Assembly (NCBI GenBank): GCA_050701635.1
Contig: JBOGDF010000002.1
Coordinates: 1-43,358, forward strand
Length of the DNA stretch: 43,358 nucleotides
Source of the DNA: WHSM01 sp050701635
Lineage (GTDB): Bacteria; Actinomycetota; Actinomycetes; Mycobacteriales; Micromonosporaceae
Direction: 5' to 3'
Positions 16,482-26,587 of this stretch are shown piece by piece. Numbering within the stretch: the stretch's first letter is position 1; the number at the start of each line of letters is the position of its first letter. A program made the position numbers and the translations under genes. The notes beneath the pieces were generated by a model. The model did no database searches, was not told where the DNA came from, and was given only the letters and a program-made list of their open reading frames with translations.

Positions 16482-17208
16482 GGCGGCGGCCCCGCAGCGC
16501 TTGCAGAAGCTGCTGGCGGCGGCCGGCCTGGGATCGCGCCGGGCCTGCGAGGAGCTGATCGCCGCCGGCCGCGTCACCGTCGACGGCAAGGTCGTGCGGC
16601 TGGGCGCGAAAGCCGACCCGCGGGAGTCGGTGATCCACGTCGACGGCACCCGCCTGGTGACCGACGACCGGCTGGTCTACCTGGCGGTGAACAAGCCGAC
16701 CGGCGTGCTCTCGGCGATGTCCGACGACCGGGGCCGGCGTACCCTCGCCGACCTGCTCAGCGACATCCCGCAGCGGGTGTTCCACGTCGGGCGGCTGGAC
16801 GCCGACAGCGAAGGCCTGCTGCTGGTCACCAACGACGGCGACCTGGCCCACCGGCTGGCCCACCCGTCGTACGGGGTGCCGAAGACGTACCTGTGCGAGG
16901 TGCCGGGGCCGGTGCCACGTACCCTTGAGCGCCGGCTGCTCGCCGGCGTCGAGCTCGACGACGGGCCGGTGAAGGCCGACCAGTTCCGGGTGGTGGATTC
17001 GAACCCGCCCCGGGCGCTGGTCGAGGTGGTGATCCACGAAGGCCGCAACCGGGTGGTACGCCGGATGCTGGACGCCGTGGGCCACCCGGTACGCCGGCTG
17101 ATCCGTACCCAGATCGGCCCGATCCGGCTCGGCGAGCTGCGCCCCGGCACCACGCGCGCGCTCAACCGGGCCGAGGTCGGTTCGCTGTACCGCGCCGTGC
17201 AGCTCTGA
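16468..17208 (+). CDS. rluB: 23S rRNA pseudouridine synthase, RluB family
   Basis: 246 aa from ATG 16468, overlapping the scpB end by 14 bases. An S4 RNA-binding domain (about 9-58; RLQKLLAAAGLGSRRACEELIAAG) is followed by the RsuA/RluB catalytic domain with the active-site aspartate D111 in HVGRLDADSEGLLLVTNDG and the conserved NKPTGVLS and EGRNRVVRRML motifs. RluB enzymes modify U2605 in helix 89 of 23S rRNA. Matches Rv1711 in position and length. Confidence 0.93.
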   Translation: MNSGEAAAPQRLQKLLAAAGLGSRRACEELIAAGRVTVDGKVVRLGAKADPRESVIHVDGTRLVTDDRLVYLAVNKPTGVLSAMSDDRGRRTLADLLSDIPQRVFHVGRLDADSEGLLLVTNDGDLAHRLAHPSYGVPKTYLCEVPGPVPRTLERRLLAGVELDDGPVKADQFRVVDSNPPRALVEVVIHEGRNRVVRRMLDAVGHPVRRLIRTQIGPIRLGELRPGTTRALNRAEVGSLYRAVQL

Positions 17209-17241
17209 GTGCGGCCGGCTCCGAGCGCGAGGCAGCTCCGG

Positions 17242-17282
17242 GCCCGGCCACACCGGCTGCGACCGGTTTCCCGGGGCCGGGC
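17242..17282 (+). terminator. GC-rich stem-loop between rluB and cmk
   Basis: GCCCGGCC (17242-17249) pairs with GGCCGGGC (17275-17282), with an inner ACCGG/CCGGT stem. No T-tract follows, so it may be an RNA structure or partial attenuator rather than a full terminator. Confidence 0.35.
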
Positions 17283-17322
17283 ATGATGGTGGAGATCTGA
17301 ACAGGTGTACGAGGAGGCAGGC

Positions 17323-18012
17323 GTGGACAGCGGGCAACCACCGTTTCGGGGTGTGGTGGCGGTGGACGGACCGTCGGGCTCGGGCAAGTCCACGGTGTCC
17401 CGCCGGCTCGCGCAGTCGCTGGGCGCCCGCTACCTCGACACCGGCGCGATGTACCGCGCGGTCACCTGGGCGGTGCTCGAGGCCGGTGTCGACCCGCTCG
17501 ACGCCGACGCCGTGGCGAAGGTGTGTGGCGGCGTCACGCTGCAACTCTCGACCGACCCGGCGGCGCCCGGCGTACGCGTGGACGGCACGGCGGTGGACGG
17601 CCCGATCCGAGGCCCCGAGGTGACCGGCGCGGTCTCCGCGGTGGCCGCCGTACCGGCCGTACGGGCCGCCCTGGTGGCGCAGCAGCGCGAGCTGATCGAC
17701 GGGCCGGACCGCGCCACCGGGATCGTGGTGGAAGGCCGCGACATCGGTACGGTGGTCGCCCCCGACGCCGACCTGAAGGTCTTCCTCACCGCGTCCCACG
17801 ACGAGCGGGCCCGGCGTCGCAGCACCGAGAACGACACCGACACCGGCGCCACCGCCGCGGACCTGGCACGGCGGGACCGGCTGGATTCCACCCGCGCCAC
17901 CAGCCCGCTGCTGGCCGCCGACGACGCGGTGGTGTTGGACAGTACGGAGCTGGGCATCGACGAGGTCGTGGCGACGCTGTACGGCATGCTGCGGGGGCGT
18001 ACCCGTGACTGA
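17323..18012 (+). CDS. cmk: Cytidylate kinase
   Basis: 229 aa from GTG 17323, preceded by GAGGAGG at ideal spacing. Phosphorylates CMP and dCMP with ATP. P-loop GPSGSGKST at residues 16-24, then RYLDTGAMYRAVTWAVLEAG, the CMP-recognition segment VEGRDIGTVVAPDADLKVFLTAS, and the lid arginines in RARRRSTEND. The protein is complete and of normal length. It overlaps der by 8 bases, as in Rv1712-Rv1713. Confidence 0.95.
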   Translation: MDSGQPPFRGVVAVDGPSGSGKSTVSRRLAQSLGARYLDTGAMYRAVTWAVLEAGVDPLDADAVAKVCGGVTLQLSTDPAAPGVRVDGTAVDGPIRGPEVTGAVSAVAAVPAVRAALVAQQRELIDGPDRATGIVVEGRDIGTVVAPDADLKVFLTASHDERARRRSTENDTDTGATAADLARRDRLDSTRATSPLLAADDAVVLDSTELGIDEVVATLYGMLRGRTRD

Positions 18013-19381
18013 GTGGGTGGAGGTCGACGCGGCGGGTCACGCCGTCGCCGCCGAGGAGCCGGCCGGTCCGGTCCCGGTGGTGGCGGTGGTGGGCCGCCCC
18101 AACGTCGGCAAGTCCACGCTGGTGAACCGGATCATCGGGCGTCGCCAGGCGGTGGTGGAGGACGTACCGGGGGTTACCCGGGACCGGGTGGCGTACGACG
18201 CCACCTGGGCCGGCCGGCAGTTCACCGTGGTGGACACCGGCGGCTGGGAGCCGGACGCGCAGGGCCGGGCGGCCGCGATCGCGGCGCAGGCCGAGGCGGC
18301 GATGCAGACCGCCGACGTGGTGCTGCTGGTGGTGGACGGGATCGTGGGCGCCACCGACACCGACGAGGCCGCGGCGCGGGTGCTGCAGCGCGGCGGCAAG
18401 CCGGTGCTGCTGACCGCCAACAAGATCGACAGCAATCACCAGGAGCCGGAGGCGGCGGCGCTGTGGTCGCTCGGGCTGGGGCAGCCGTACCCGGTCTCGG
18501 CGCTGCACGGGCGCGGCTCCGGCGACCTGCTGGACGCCATCCTGGCCCGGCTGCCGGTGACACCGGCGGAGCCGCCGGTGGAGGGCGGGCCGCGCCGGGT
18601 GGCGCTGGTCGGGCGCCCTAACGTGGGCAAGTCGAGCCTGCTCAACCAGCTCGCCAAGGAGCAGCGGGCGGTGGTCGACCCGGTCGCCGGCACCACCGTG
18701 GACCCGGTGGACAGCCTGGTGGAGATCGGCGGCGAGACCTGGCAGCTGGTGGATACCGCCGGGCTGCGCAAGCGGGTCGGCCAGGCCAGCGGTACGGAGT
18801 ACTACGCGAGCCTGCGTACCGCCGCCGCGATCGACGCGGCCGAGGTCGCGGTGGTGCTGCTGGACGCCAGCGAACCGATCTCCGAGCAGGACCAGCGGAT
18901 CATCACGATGGTGATCGAGGCGGGTCGCGCCATGGTGCTGGCGTTCAACAAGTGGGACCTGGTCGACGAGGACCGCCGGTACCAGCTGAAGAAGGAGATC
19001 GAACGCGAGCTGCGCCGGGTGCCGTGGTCGCTGAAGGTGAACGTCTCGGCGCTCACCGGCCGCGCGGTGGCGAAGCTGGCGCCGGCGATGCACACCGCGC
19101 TGGACGGCTGGGAGCAGCGGATCTCCACCGGCCGGCTCAACCAGTGGCTGGCCGCGCTGACCGCCGCGACGCCGCACCCGGTACGCGGCGGTCGCGCTCC
19201 CCGGATCCTGTTCGCCACCCAGGCCGGCAACTGCCCGCCCCGGTTCGTGCTGTTCACCACCGGCCCGCTGGACGCGGGGTACGTACGGTTCGTGGAGCGC
19301 AAGCTGCGCGAGGAGTTCGGCTTCGCGGGCAGCCCGATCGCGGTCACCGTACGCATGCGCAAACGCCGCGAACGCCGCTGA
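18005..19381 (+). CDS. der: Ribosome-assembly GTPase Der (EngA)
   Basis: 458 aa from GTG 18005, overlapping cmk by 8 bases. Two tandem G domains: the first with GRPNVGKST (30-38), DTGGWE and NKID; the second with GRPNVGKSS near residue 203, DTAGLRKR and NKWD. A C-terminal KH-like domain begins near 375 (PHPVRGGRAPRILFATQAGNCPPRFVLF) and ends in a basic tail (RMRKRRERR). It acts in 50S subunit assembly. An N-terminal 25-residue acidic extension is present as in other actinobacteria. It ends the conserved block that begins at xerD. Confidence 0.96.
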   Translation: MTEWVEVDAAGHAVAAEEPAGPVPVVAVVGRPNVGKSTLVNRIIGRRQAVVEDVPGVTRDRVAYDATWAGRQFTVVDTGGWEPDAQGRAAAIAAQAEAAMQTADVVLLVVDGIVGATDTDEAAARVLQRGGKPVLLTANKIDSNHQEPEAAALWSLGLGQPYPVSALHGRGSGDLLDAILARLPVTPAEPPVEGGPRRVALVGRPNVGKSSLLNQLAKEQRAVVDPVAGTTVDPVDSLVEIGGETWQLVDTAGLRKRVGQASGTEYYASLRTAAAIDAAEVAVVLLDASEPISEQDQRIITMVIEAGRAMVLAFNKWDLVDEDRRYQLKKEIERELRRVPWSLKVNVSALTGRAVAKLAPAMHTALDGWEQRISTGRLNQWLAALTAATPHPVRGGRAPRILFATQAGNCPPRFVLFTTGPLDAGYVRFVERKLREEFGFAGSPIAVTVRMRKRRERR

Positions 19382-19460
19382 CCTCGCGCCCGTCGATTCC
19401 GGTCCTCGGGCGGCCCGTTGCGCAGGCGTAGCCGCGCGACGCGCCGGGTAGGGGACCGGT

Positions 19461-20999
19461 ATGAGAATCGAGTCGTACTGGACTGCCACCACGACCCAGC
19501 CGCGGTATCCGGCGTACGCCGGTGACGGGGAGACCGACGTCGCGGTGATCGGCGGTGGCATCGCGGGTATCTGCACCGCGTACGAGCTGGCCCGGGCGGG
19601 TCGCCAGGTGACGCTGCTGGAAGCCGACCGGATCCTGTGGGGCACCACGGGCCACACCACGGCGAAGCTGACGGCGCTGCACGGATTCACGTACCACACG
19701 CTGAGCTCGTCGCTGGGGGAGCAGGCCGCGAGCCGGTACGCCCAGTCCCAGCTGGACGCGATCGGGCACGTACGGGCCACGGTGGACGCCCTGGGCATCG
19801 ACTGTGACCTGGAGACCCGGGCGGCGTACAGCTACGTGGCGAACGGCGAGGACCTCGACCAGGTACGCCAGGAGGTGGCCGCCGCGGCGACCGCCGGGCT
19901 GTCCGCCGAGCTGGTCACCGACACCGGCCTGCCGTTCCGGGTGGCGGGGGCGGTACGGGTGCCCGACCAGGCGCAGTTCCATCCGCGGCGGTACCTGCTC
20001 GGACTCGCCAAGGAGCTGACCCGGCTGGGCGGGCAGATCTACCAGGGCAGCCGGGTGGTGCAGCTCGATCCGGGGTCTCCGTGCCGTCTGACCACCGAGA
20101 ACGGCGCCACGCTCTCCGCCGGGCACGTGGTGGTGGCGACGGGCTTCCCGGTGCTTGACCGGTTGTCGGTGTTCAGCCGGCTGGTGCCCCGCCGGGAGCT
20201 GGTGGTGGCGGCTCCCATCGACCCGGACGCCGACCCGGACGGCATGTACCTGACGTACGGGGAGCGCACCCGTTCGGTGCGTACCGCCCCGTACGGCGAC
20301 GGCCGGAGACTGCTGATCGTCACCGGCGAGGTGTTCCGTCCCGGCACCGCCGATACCAACGAGAGGTTCGAAATTCTTGAGCGGTGGGTACGGGAGCGCT
20401 TCGGCGTACCGGCGGTGGCCTACCGGTGGGCCGCGCAGGACATCGGTACCACCGACCGGGTGCCGTACGTCGGCGGGTTCCCCAGAGGCGAAGGGCGGAT
20501 CTGGTTGGCCACCGGATTCAACGGCTGGGGGATGACCAACGGGGTGATGGCCGGCCGGCTGCTGGCCGCGCTGATCGCGGACGGCGCCGTACCGGACTGG
20601 GCGAAGCTGTACGACCCGCGCCGGCGGCATCCGACCGTGGAGGCCGGTGCGCTGCTGAAGGCCGGTACCGCGGTGGCGGGCCACCTGGTCGGGGACCGGC
20701 TCTCCGCCGGCGAGGCGTCCGACGTGACCGCGCTGGAGCCGGGCCACGGCACGGTGGTCGTGCTCGACGGCGAGCTGTGCGCGGTGCACCGCGACGACGC
20801 CGGTGGGCTGCACGCGGTCTCCGCCACCTGCACCCACATGGGCTGCGTGGTCGGCTTCAACCCGGCCGAACGCACCTGGGACTGCCCGTGCCACGGGTCC
20901 CGCTTCGGCGTCGACGGTGAGCTGCTGGGCGGCCCCGCCGTCGAGCCCCTGGCGACCCGGGAGAACAAGCTGATGGCGGTGGATCGAGCCTCTAGCTAG
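19461..20999 (+). CDS. FAD-dependent oxidoreductase fused to a C-terminal Rieske domain
   Basis: 512 aa from ATG 19461, with AGGGGA 7 bases upstream. The N-terminal DAO-type FAD domain has the dinucleotide motif VAVIGGGIAGICTAYELARAG (28-48) and the C-terminal FAD contact WLATGFNGWGMTNG (near 350). The last 100 residues form a Rieske [2Fe-2S] domain with both ligand pairs: CTHMGC and CPCHGS, spaced 17 residues apart. This is the domain order of the YhfW-like family, whose substrate is not established. It stands alone: 79 bases after der and 126 before a tRNA gene. Electron transfer between flavin and cluster is expected; a soluble cytoplasmic enzyme is likely because no signal or membrane helix is seen. 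Confidence 0.88.
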   Translation: MRIESYWTATTTQPRYPAYAGDGETDVAVIGGGIAGICTAYELARAGRQVTLLEADRILWGTTGHTTAKLTALHGFTYHTLSSSLGEQAASRYAQSQLDAIGHVRATVDALGIDCDLETRAAYSYVANGEDLDQVRQEVAAAATAGLSAELVTDTGLPFRVAGAVRVPDQAQFHPRRYLLGLAKELTRLGGQIYQGSRVVQLDPGSPCRLTTENGATLSAGHVVVATGFPVLDRLSVFSRLVPRRELVVAAPIDPDADPDGMYLTYGERTRSVRTAPYGDGRRLLIVTGEVFRPGTADTNERFEILERWVRERFGVPAVAYRWAAQDIGTTDRVPYVGGFPRGEGRIWLATGFNGWGMTNGVMAGRLLAALIADGAVPDWAKLYDPRRRHPTVEAGALLKAGTAVAGHLVGDRLSAGEASDVTALEPGHGTVVVLDGELCAVHRDDAGGLHAVSATCTHMGCVVGFNPAERTWDCPCHGSRFGVDGELLGGPAVEPLATRENKLMAVDRASS

Positions 21000-21125
21000 C
21001 TTCCTAGGAAGACATAGGTGCGGTGTCCTGGGACACGCCGGAAGGGGACGGATAACCCGTACGCGAAGCCGACGACGGCTGCGCTACGCTGGACGCCGCT
21101 ACGGCAACGGAAGCCGCCGCAGCAT

Positions 21126-21199
<74 letters not shown>

Positions 21200-21210
21200 C
21201 AAAATCGTCG

Positions 21211-21250
21211 GAGCCGCTACACCTCGGGTGAGAGCCCAGGTGGGCGGCTC
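21211..21250 (+). terminator. Two-part stem-loop after tRNA-Pro
   Basis: Outer stem GAGCCGC/GCGGCTC (21211-21217 with 21244-21250) and an inner stem ACCT-GGG/CCCAGGT with one bulged C. It begins 12 bases after the tRNA and is followed by TCTCTCG rather than a pure T-run. Confidence 0.65.
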
Positions 21251-21396
21251 TCTCGCTGTCGGGATGGCGACCGACGCCCTGTCGCTTCAGTCGTGAGCCG
21301 GACAGCTCCGTTGACTTCTCTCGTGATCAACCCTTCCGTTGATACCTGTCGATGTAGCGCACCGTAGTTCTGCGGTGCCAGGCAGAGAGGATTGTC

Positions 21397-22620
21397 GTGC
21401 GGACACGAATCAAGGGTGGAGTAGCGGTCGCTGCGGCGGCGGTGTGCGCCATGGTGGCGGCGGGGACCCCGGCAGCGGCACAACCGGCCGGGGCGGCACA
21501 GCCGCCGGACCGCGCCGCACTGCCGACGGTGCACAGCACCGGACGGTCAACCGGTACGCAGATCGACGGACTCGCCGCGGACGCGCGTTCGTACGCCGCG
21601 CACCGCGGCATCGGACTCCAGGAGGCGCGGCTGGCGCTGGCGAAGCAGCGGGCACTCGGACGGGCGCTGTCGACGCTGGCCCGGCAGTTCCCGGGCTCGT
21701 ACGCGGGCGGCTGGGTGGAGCACACCCCGCAGGTCCACGCCGTGGCGCGGTTCGTCGGCGATGTGCCGTCGGGTGCGGTCGCCGCGGTCGGCGGCAGCGT
21801 GACGCTGCGGGGCGGGGCGACCCGCTCCCTGGCCGAGCTGCAGCGGCGTACCGACGCCGTACACGCCGATCTGGCGGCACAGGGCCGCCGGGAGGTGACC
21901 ACGTCGTACGACGTGAAGTCGGGTCGGGTGGAGGCGACCGTACAGCTGCTCCCGGGAGAGCAGAGCCCCGGGCTGCCGGCGAGCGCCCGAGCCAGCGACG
22001 TGGCGGTCGAGTACGCCGCCGGCGACGTCAGCGGCGACCAGCACACCCGCGGCGGTGCCCGGACCCCGGGCGACAGCGGCGGCACCTGCACCACCGGCTT
22101 CAGCGTCGCGCGGAACGGCGTGTACGGGTTCGTCACCGCCGGCCACTGCGCCAACGCGCGGGACTACCAGGAGCCGGAGTCCGGTGGCCTGCGGTACGAC
22201 GCGCCGTACCAGGCGCAGCACCGCGGTGACTGGGGGGACTTCCAGTGGCACACCACACCGCACGCCGAGTACGCCGAGTTCTACACCAGCAACACCGGCT
22301 ACCGCCCGGTCAACGGGTACGACGGCAGCATCTCCGAGGGTGACTACGTCTGCAAGTACGGACGTACCTCCGGCTACGGCTGCTCGGACGTGTACCGGGT
22401 CAACGTCACCGTCACGGTGGACGGGATCACGTACCGCCGGCTCGTCGCCGTGGAGGACTACATCACCGAAGGTGGGGACAGTGGCGGGCCGTGGTTCCTG
22501 GTGTACGACGCAACCGGCGTACACAAGGGATACACCACGATCTGGTTCAACAAGCGCTCCATCTTCTCGCCGATCTTCTACATCGACGACGCGCTCGGTC
22601 TGGCGCTGGTGGTGAAGTAG
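21397..22620 (+). CDS. Secreted chymotrypsin-like serine protease (S1, streptogrisin-like)
   Basis: 407 aa from GTG 21397, with AGAGAGGA upstream. A signal peptide (about 1-28, AAA-QP) is followed by a pro-region (about 29-215) and the mature protease. Catalytic triad: H250 in TAGHC, D281 (or D278) in GDWGDFQW, S362 in GGDSGGPWF. Two disulfides are suggested: C231-C251 around the histidine, and C319-C329. The layout follows the alpha-lytic/streptogrisin group, whose pro-domain guides folding and is removed after export. It is monocistronic, with a strong terminator downstream. The pro-region shows little resemblance to what I recall of streptogrisin propeptides. Confidence 0.88.
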   Translation: MRTRIKGGVAVAAAAVCAMVAAGTPAAAQPAGAAQPPDRAALPTVHSTGRSTGTQIDGLAADARSYAAHRGIGLQEARLALAKQRALGRALSTLARQFPGSYAGGWVEHTPQVHAVARFVGDVPSGAVAAVGGSVTLRGGATRSLAELQRRTDAVHADLAAQGRREVTTSYDVKSGRVEATVQLLPGEQSPGLPASARASDVAVEYAAGDVSGDQHTRGGARTPGDSGGTCTTGFSVARNGVYGFVTAGHCANARDYQEPESGGLRYDAPYQAQHRGDWGDFQWHTTPHAEYAEFYTSNTGYRPVNGYDGSISEGDYVCKYGRTSGYGCSDVYRVNVTVTVDGITYRRLVAVEDYITEGGDSGGPWFLVYDATGVHKGYTTIWFNKRSIFSPIFYIDDALGLALVVK

Positions 22621-22637
22621 CAACTCGTACCGAAGGA

Positions 22638-22668
22638 CCCGGCGGCGCTGTCCGGCAGCGCCGCCGGG
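22638..22668 (+). terminator. Strong rho-independent-type terminator
   Basis: A perfect 13-bp stem, CCCGGCGGCGCTG with CAGCGCCGCCGGG, loop TCCGG, followed by TTCGGTGTTCT. It lies 17 bases after the protease stop. Confidence 0.85.
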
Positions 22669-22720
22669 TTCGGTGTTCTGGCAGGTCAGCGTGGTGGCGA
22701 CGGGGCCGGTACGGCGTTGT

Positions 22721-22726
22721 TATAGT
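22721..22726 (+). promoter_or_regulatory. -10 element for the pgsA/DUF881 operon
   Basis: TATAGT is a near-consensus -10 box in a GC-rich spacer, 53 bases before GTG 22779. No clear -35 hexamer is present at 17-18 bases. Confidence 0.5.
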
Positions 22727-22778
22727 TGCACCGCGTTCGGCTGAGCGGCACGTTGCGTGGGTCGGAAAGGGGGGCCTG

Positions 22779-24327
<1,549 letters not shown>

Positions 24328-24331
<4 letters not shown>

Positions 24332-24660
24332 TCGCCGTGCTCGCCCTGATCGCCGGCATCGTGCTCGGGCTGGTGCTCGACCCGACGGTGCCGGTGGCGC
24401 TGCAGCCGTACCTGCCGATCGCCGTGGTGGCGGCGCTGGACGCAGTGTTCGGCGGCGTACGGGCCCGGCTCGACGGGATCTTCGACGACAAGCAGTTCGT
24501 GGTCTCGTTCGTCTCCAACGTGCTGGTTGCCGGCCTGATCGTGTATCTCGGCGACCAGCTCGGCGTCGGTGGTCAGCTCTCCACCGGCGTGGTGGTGGTG
24601 CTCGGGGTACGGATCTTCGGCAATGTGGCGGGGATCCGGCGACACATGTTCCGAGCCTGA
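24328..24660 (+). CDS. sbp: Small basic protein Sbp (DUF1290)
   Basis: 110 aa from TTG 24328, overlapping the previous stop. Three transmembrane helices. Family segments LDPTVPVALQPYLPIAVVAALDAVFGGVRARLDGIFDDKQF and the C-terminal VVVVLGVRIFGNVAGIRRHMF are intact. Homologue of Rv1824 and of Bacillus Sbp, which is encoded near division genes. No biochemical role is established. It always lies between two DUF881 genes in this synteny. Confidence 0.9.
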
Positions 24661-24707
24661 CCGCGGCGCGCCCGACGGCGTACCGCTTCGACTGAGTGGA
24701 TGGATCG

Positions 24708-25481
24708 ATGCCCTACTCCGACCCCGTACCACCGCCGCCTCCGCCGCCGGATGAGGCCGCGGAGCCGCAAGCGGCGCCGGAAGCGCCCCGCCGCAGTGCG
24801 TGGGCGGGTGTGCTGATCGGGCTGCTGGTGGGCGCGCTCGGGTTCGGGCTGGCGGTGCAGCTGCGCAGCAGCCAGACCGACCCGTCCCTGGCCTCGGCGC
24901 GACAGGAAGACCTGGTACGCATCCTCGACGACCTGGACGGCCGCAAGGAGCGGTTGCGCGACGAGATCGCCTCCCTGGAGGACCGCAAGCGGCAACTGAA
25001 CTCCGGCGCGAAGGGCCGCGAGGCGGCGCTGGAGGAGGCCCGCCGGCGCGCCGACGAGCTCGGCATCCTGGCCGGGACGCTGGTCGCCGAAGGGCCCGGC
25101 CTGGTGATCACGTTCCGGGCGGGTCCCAAGCCGTTGAAGGCCGACAAGATCCTCAACGCGGTGGAGGAGCTGCGGGGCGCCGGCGCCGAGGCGATGCAGA
25201 TCACCGGAGCCAACGACAAGGCGGTACGCATCGTCGCGTCCACGTACTTCCTCGACGACGACGGCGATCTGGAGGTCGACGGCGAGCGGCTCACCGGGCC
25301 GTACACGCTGACCGTGATCGGCGATCCTCGTACGATGCGGACCGCGTTGGAGATCCCGGGTGGGGTCGTCAGCGAGGTCTCCAAGGACAACGGTACGGTC
25401 ACTGTGGACGAGCGGGATCTGGTGACCGTCTCCGCGCTGCGACAGGTGGACCCGCCGGAGTACGCCCGTCCGACCTCGTAA
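24708..25481 (+). CDS. DUF881 membrane-anchored coiled-coil protein (second copy)
   Basis: 257 aa from ATG 24708; a GTG at 24696 would add four residues. The N-terminus has a run of Pro (PVPPPPPPPDE), then one transmembrane helix (about 32-50), a coiled coil (about 63-110, RILDDLDGRKERLRDEIASLEDRK), and a DUF881 domain with GPGLVITFRAG and LTGPYTLTVIGDPRTM. Counterpart of Rv1825. Same topology as the first copy, with an outer domain of about 150 residues. Forty-seven bases separate it from sbp. The two DUF881 proteins may form a heteromer with Sbp; that is inference. Confidence 0.85.
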   Translation: MPYSDPVPPPPPPPDEAAEPQAAPEAPRRSAWAGVLIGLLVGALGFGLAVQLRSSQTDPSLASARQEDLVRILDDLDGRKERLRDEIASLEDRKRQLNSGAKGREAALEEARRRADELGILAGTLVAEGPGLVITFRAGPKPLKADKILNAVEELRGAGAEAMQITGANDKAVRIVASTYFLDDDGDLEVDGERLTGPYTLTVIGDPRTMRTALEIPGGVVSEVSKDNGTVTVDERDLVTVSALRQVDPPEYARPTS

Positions 25482-25538
25482 CCGGTTGGTTGATCCATTT
25501 CGGCGCGACGCTGCGCCGGGCAAGAGAGGACGGCCCTC

Positions 25539-25922
25539 GTGATCCCTGAGGACCTGCGGTACACCCCGGAACACGAATGGGTGCGTACGGGCGACGGCGC
25601 GGCGGTAAGGATCGGCATCACCGACTACGCGCAGGACGCGCTCGGCGACATCGTGTTCGTAGACCTGCCCGAGGTGGGCAAGGAGATCACCGCGGGGGAG
25701 TCGTTCGGCGAGGTGGAGTCCACCAAGAGCGTGTCGGACATCTACGCGCCGGTGGACGGCACTGTCACCGCCACCAACCCGGCTCTGGCCGAAACCCCGG
25801 AACTGCTCAACACCGATCCGTATGGTGAGGGTTGGCTGGTCGAGATCGAGCCGGCGGATGCGGCGGCGCTGGGCAACCTGCTCGATGCCGCCGGATATGC
25901 CGAGCTCACCGAGAAAGCGTGA
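25539..25922 (+). CDS. gcvH: Glycine cleavage system H protein
   Basis: 127 aa from GTG 25539, with AGAGAGGA upstream. Lipoyl-carrier protein that shuttles the aminomethyl group between P, T and L proteins. The lipoylation lysine is K63 in ESTKSVSDI; DLRYTPEHEWV and the C-terminal NTDPYGEGWLVEIE are typical. The partner gcvP is 3.8 kb downstream with its own riboswitch; no gcvT is in the window. The riboswitch does not precede gcvH. Confidence 0.95.
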   Translation: MIPEDLRYTPEHEWVRTGDGAAVRIGITDYAQDALGDIVFVDLPEVGKEITAGESFGEVESTKSVSDIYAPVDGTVTATNPALAETPELLNTDPYGEGWLVEIEPADAAALGNLLDAAGYAELTEKA

Positions 25923-25967
25923 CCGGGCGCCGGCGTGACGGCCTCGTGGTGAGGTCAGCGCGCCTGG

Positions 25968-25997
25968 TTGACCCCTTGTTTGAGCGCTGGCTAGGCT
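25968..25997 (+). promoter_or_regulatory. Sigma-70 type promoter for garA
   Basis: TTGACC, 18-base spacer, TAGGCT, one of the best housekeeping-sigma matches in the window. Transcription start would be near 26004, about 70 bases before the garA ATG. Confidence 0.7.
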
Positions 25998-26073
25998 CGC
26001 CCGGTCGACTCCGAACACAGATGCGCGTCCGCAGACCAGGACGCTTGCCGATAACGACCCGTGAGGTGGTCCG

Positions 26074-26511
26074 ATGACGCGCCCCGACGACGAGTACCCC
26101 CCACTCGACGTCACATCGACGATGAACCTGGGAGCCCTCGACGACATCCTCGCCGAGGGCGCCGACACCGACGTGGTGCCGAGCCGGATCGCCGGTTCGC
26201 TGCCACCCGGCACCGCCCTCCTGGTGGTACGCCGTGGCCCCAACGCCGGCGCCAGGTTCCTCCTCGACCACGATGTGACCACGAGCGGCCGGCACCCGGA
26301 CAGCGACATCTTCCTCGACGACGTGACCGTGTCCCGGCGCCACGCCGAGTTTCATCGGGAAAGTGCGGCCTTCACGGTGCGCGATGTCGGTAGCCTCAAT
26401 GGCACGTACGTGAATCGGGAGCGGGTGGAGACGGCGACCCTGAGCAGCGGGGACGAAGTACAGATCGGGAAGTTCCGGCTGGTCTTCATCGCCGGGCCAC
26501 GGCCCGACTAG
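26074..26511 (+). CDS. garA: FHA-domain regulator GarA/OdhI homologue
   Basis: 145 aa from ATG 26074. The FHA domain (about 50-138) has GRHPDSDI (72-79), SRRH (87-90) and NGTYVN (109-114), the phosphothreonine-binding residues. GarA of M. tuberculosis (Rv1827) and OdhI of Corynebacterium inhibit 2-oxoglutarate dehydrogenase, controlled by phosphorylation of an N-terminal ETTSVF motif. Here the corresponding region reads DVTSTMNLG, so T14 or T16 are the candidate phospho-sites and the usual acidic-TT-S pattern is altered. Gene order (gcvH, garA, MerR) matches mycobacteria. A 152-base spacer with its own promoter precedes it. Confidence 0.92.
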   Translation: MTRPDDEYPPLDVTSTMNLGALDDILAEGADTDVVPSRIAGSLPPGTALLVVRRGPNAGARFLLDHDVTTSGRHPDSDIFLDDVTVSRRHAEFHRESAAFTVRDVGSLNGTYVNRERVETATLSSGDEVQIGKFRLVFIAGPRPD

Positions 26512-26557
26512 CGGGCAGAGCCTGACTAGGGGGCAGAGCCTGGCTGGCGGGGCGTGG
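26508..26557 (+). repeat. 18-bp direct repeat, about 2.7 copies
   Basis: Units CTAGCGGGCAGAGCCTGA (26508-26525) and CTAGGGGGCAGAGCCTGG (26526-26543), then a partial third (CTGGCGGGG). The first unit contains the garA stop codon TAG. Confidence 0.6.
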
Positions 26558-26587
26558 CCGGACTGGAGTGCGGGAGGGATCCGGGCA

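Noticed and set aside
21001..21010. Palindrome TTCCTAGGAA after the Rieske gene
   Set aside because: Only 10 bases, with no paired copy or clear promoter; not enough to call a site.
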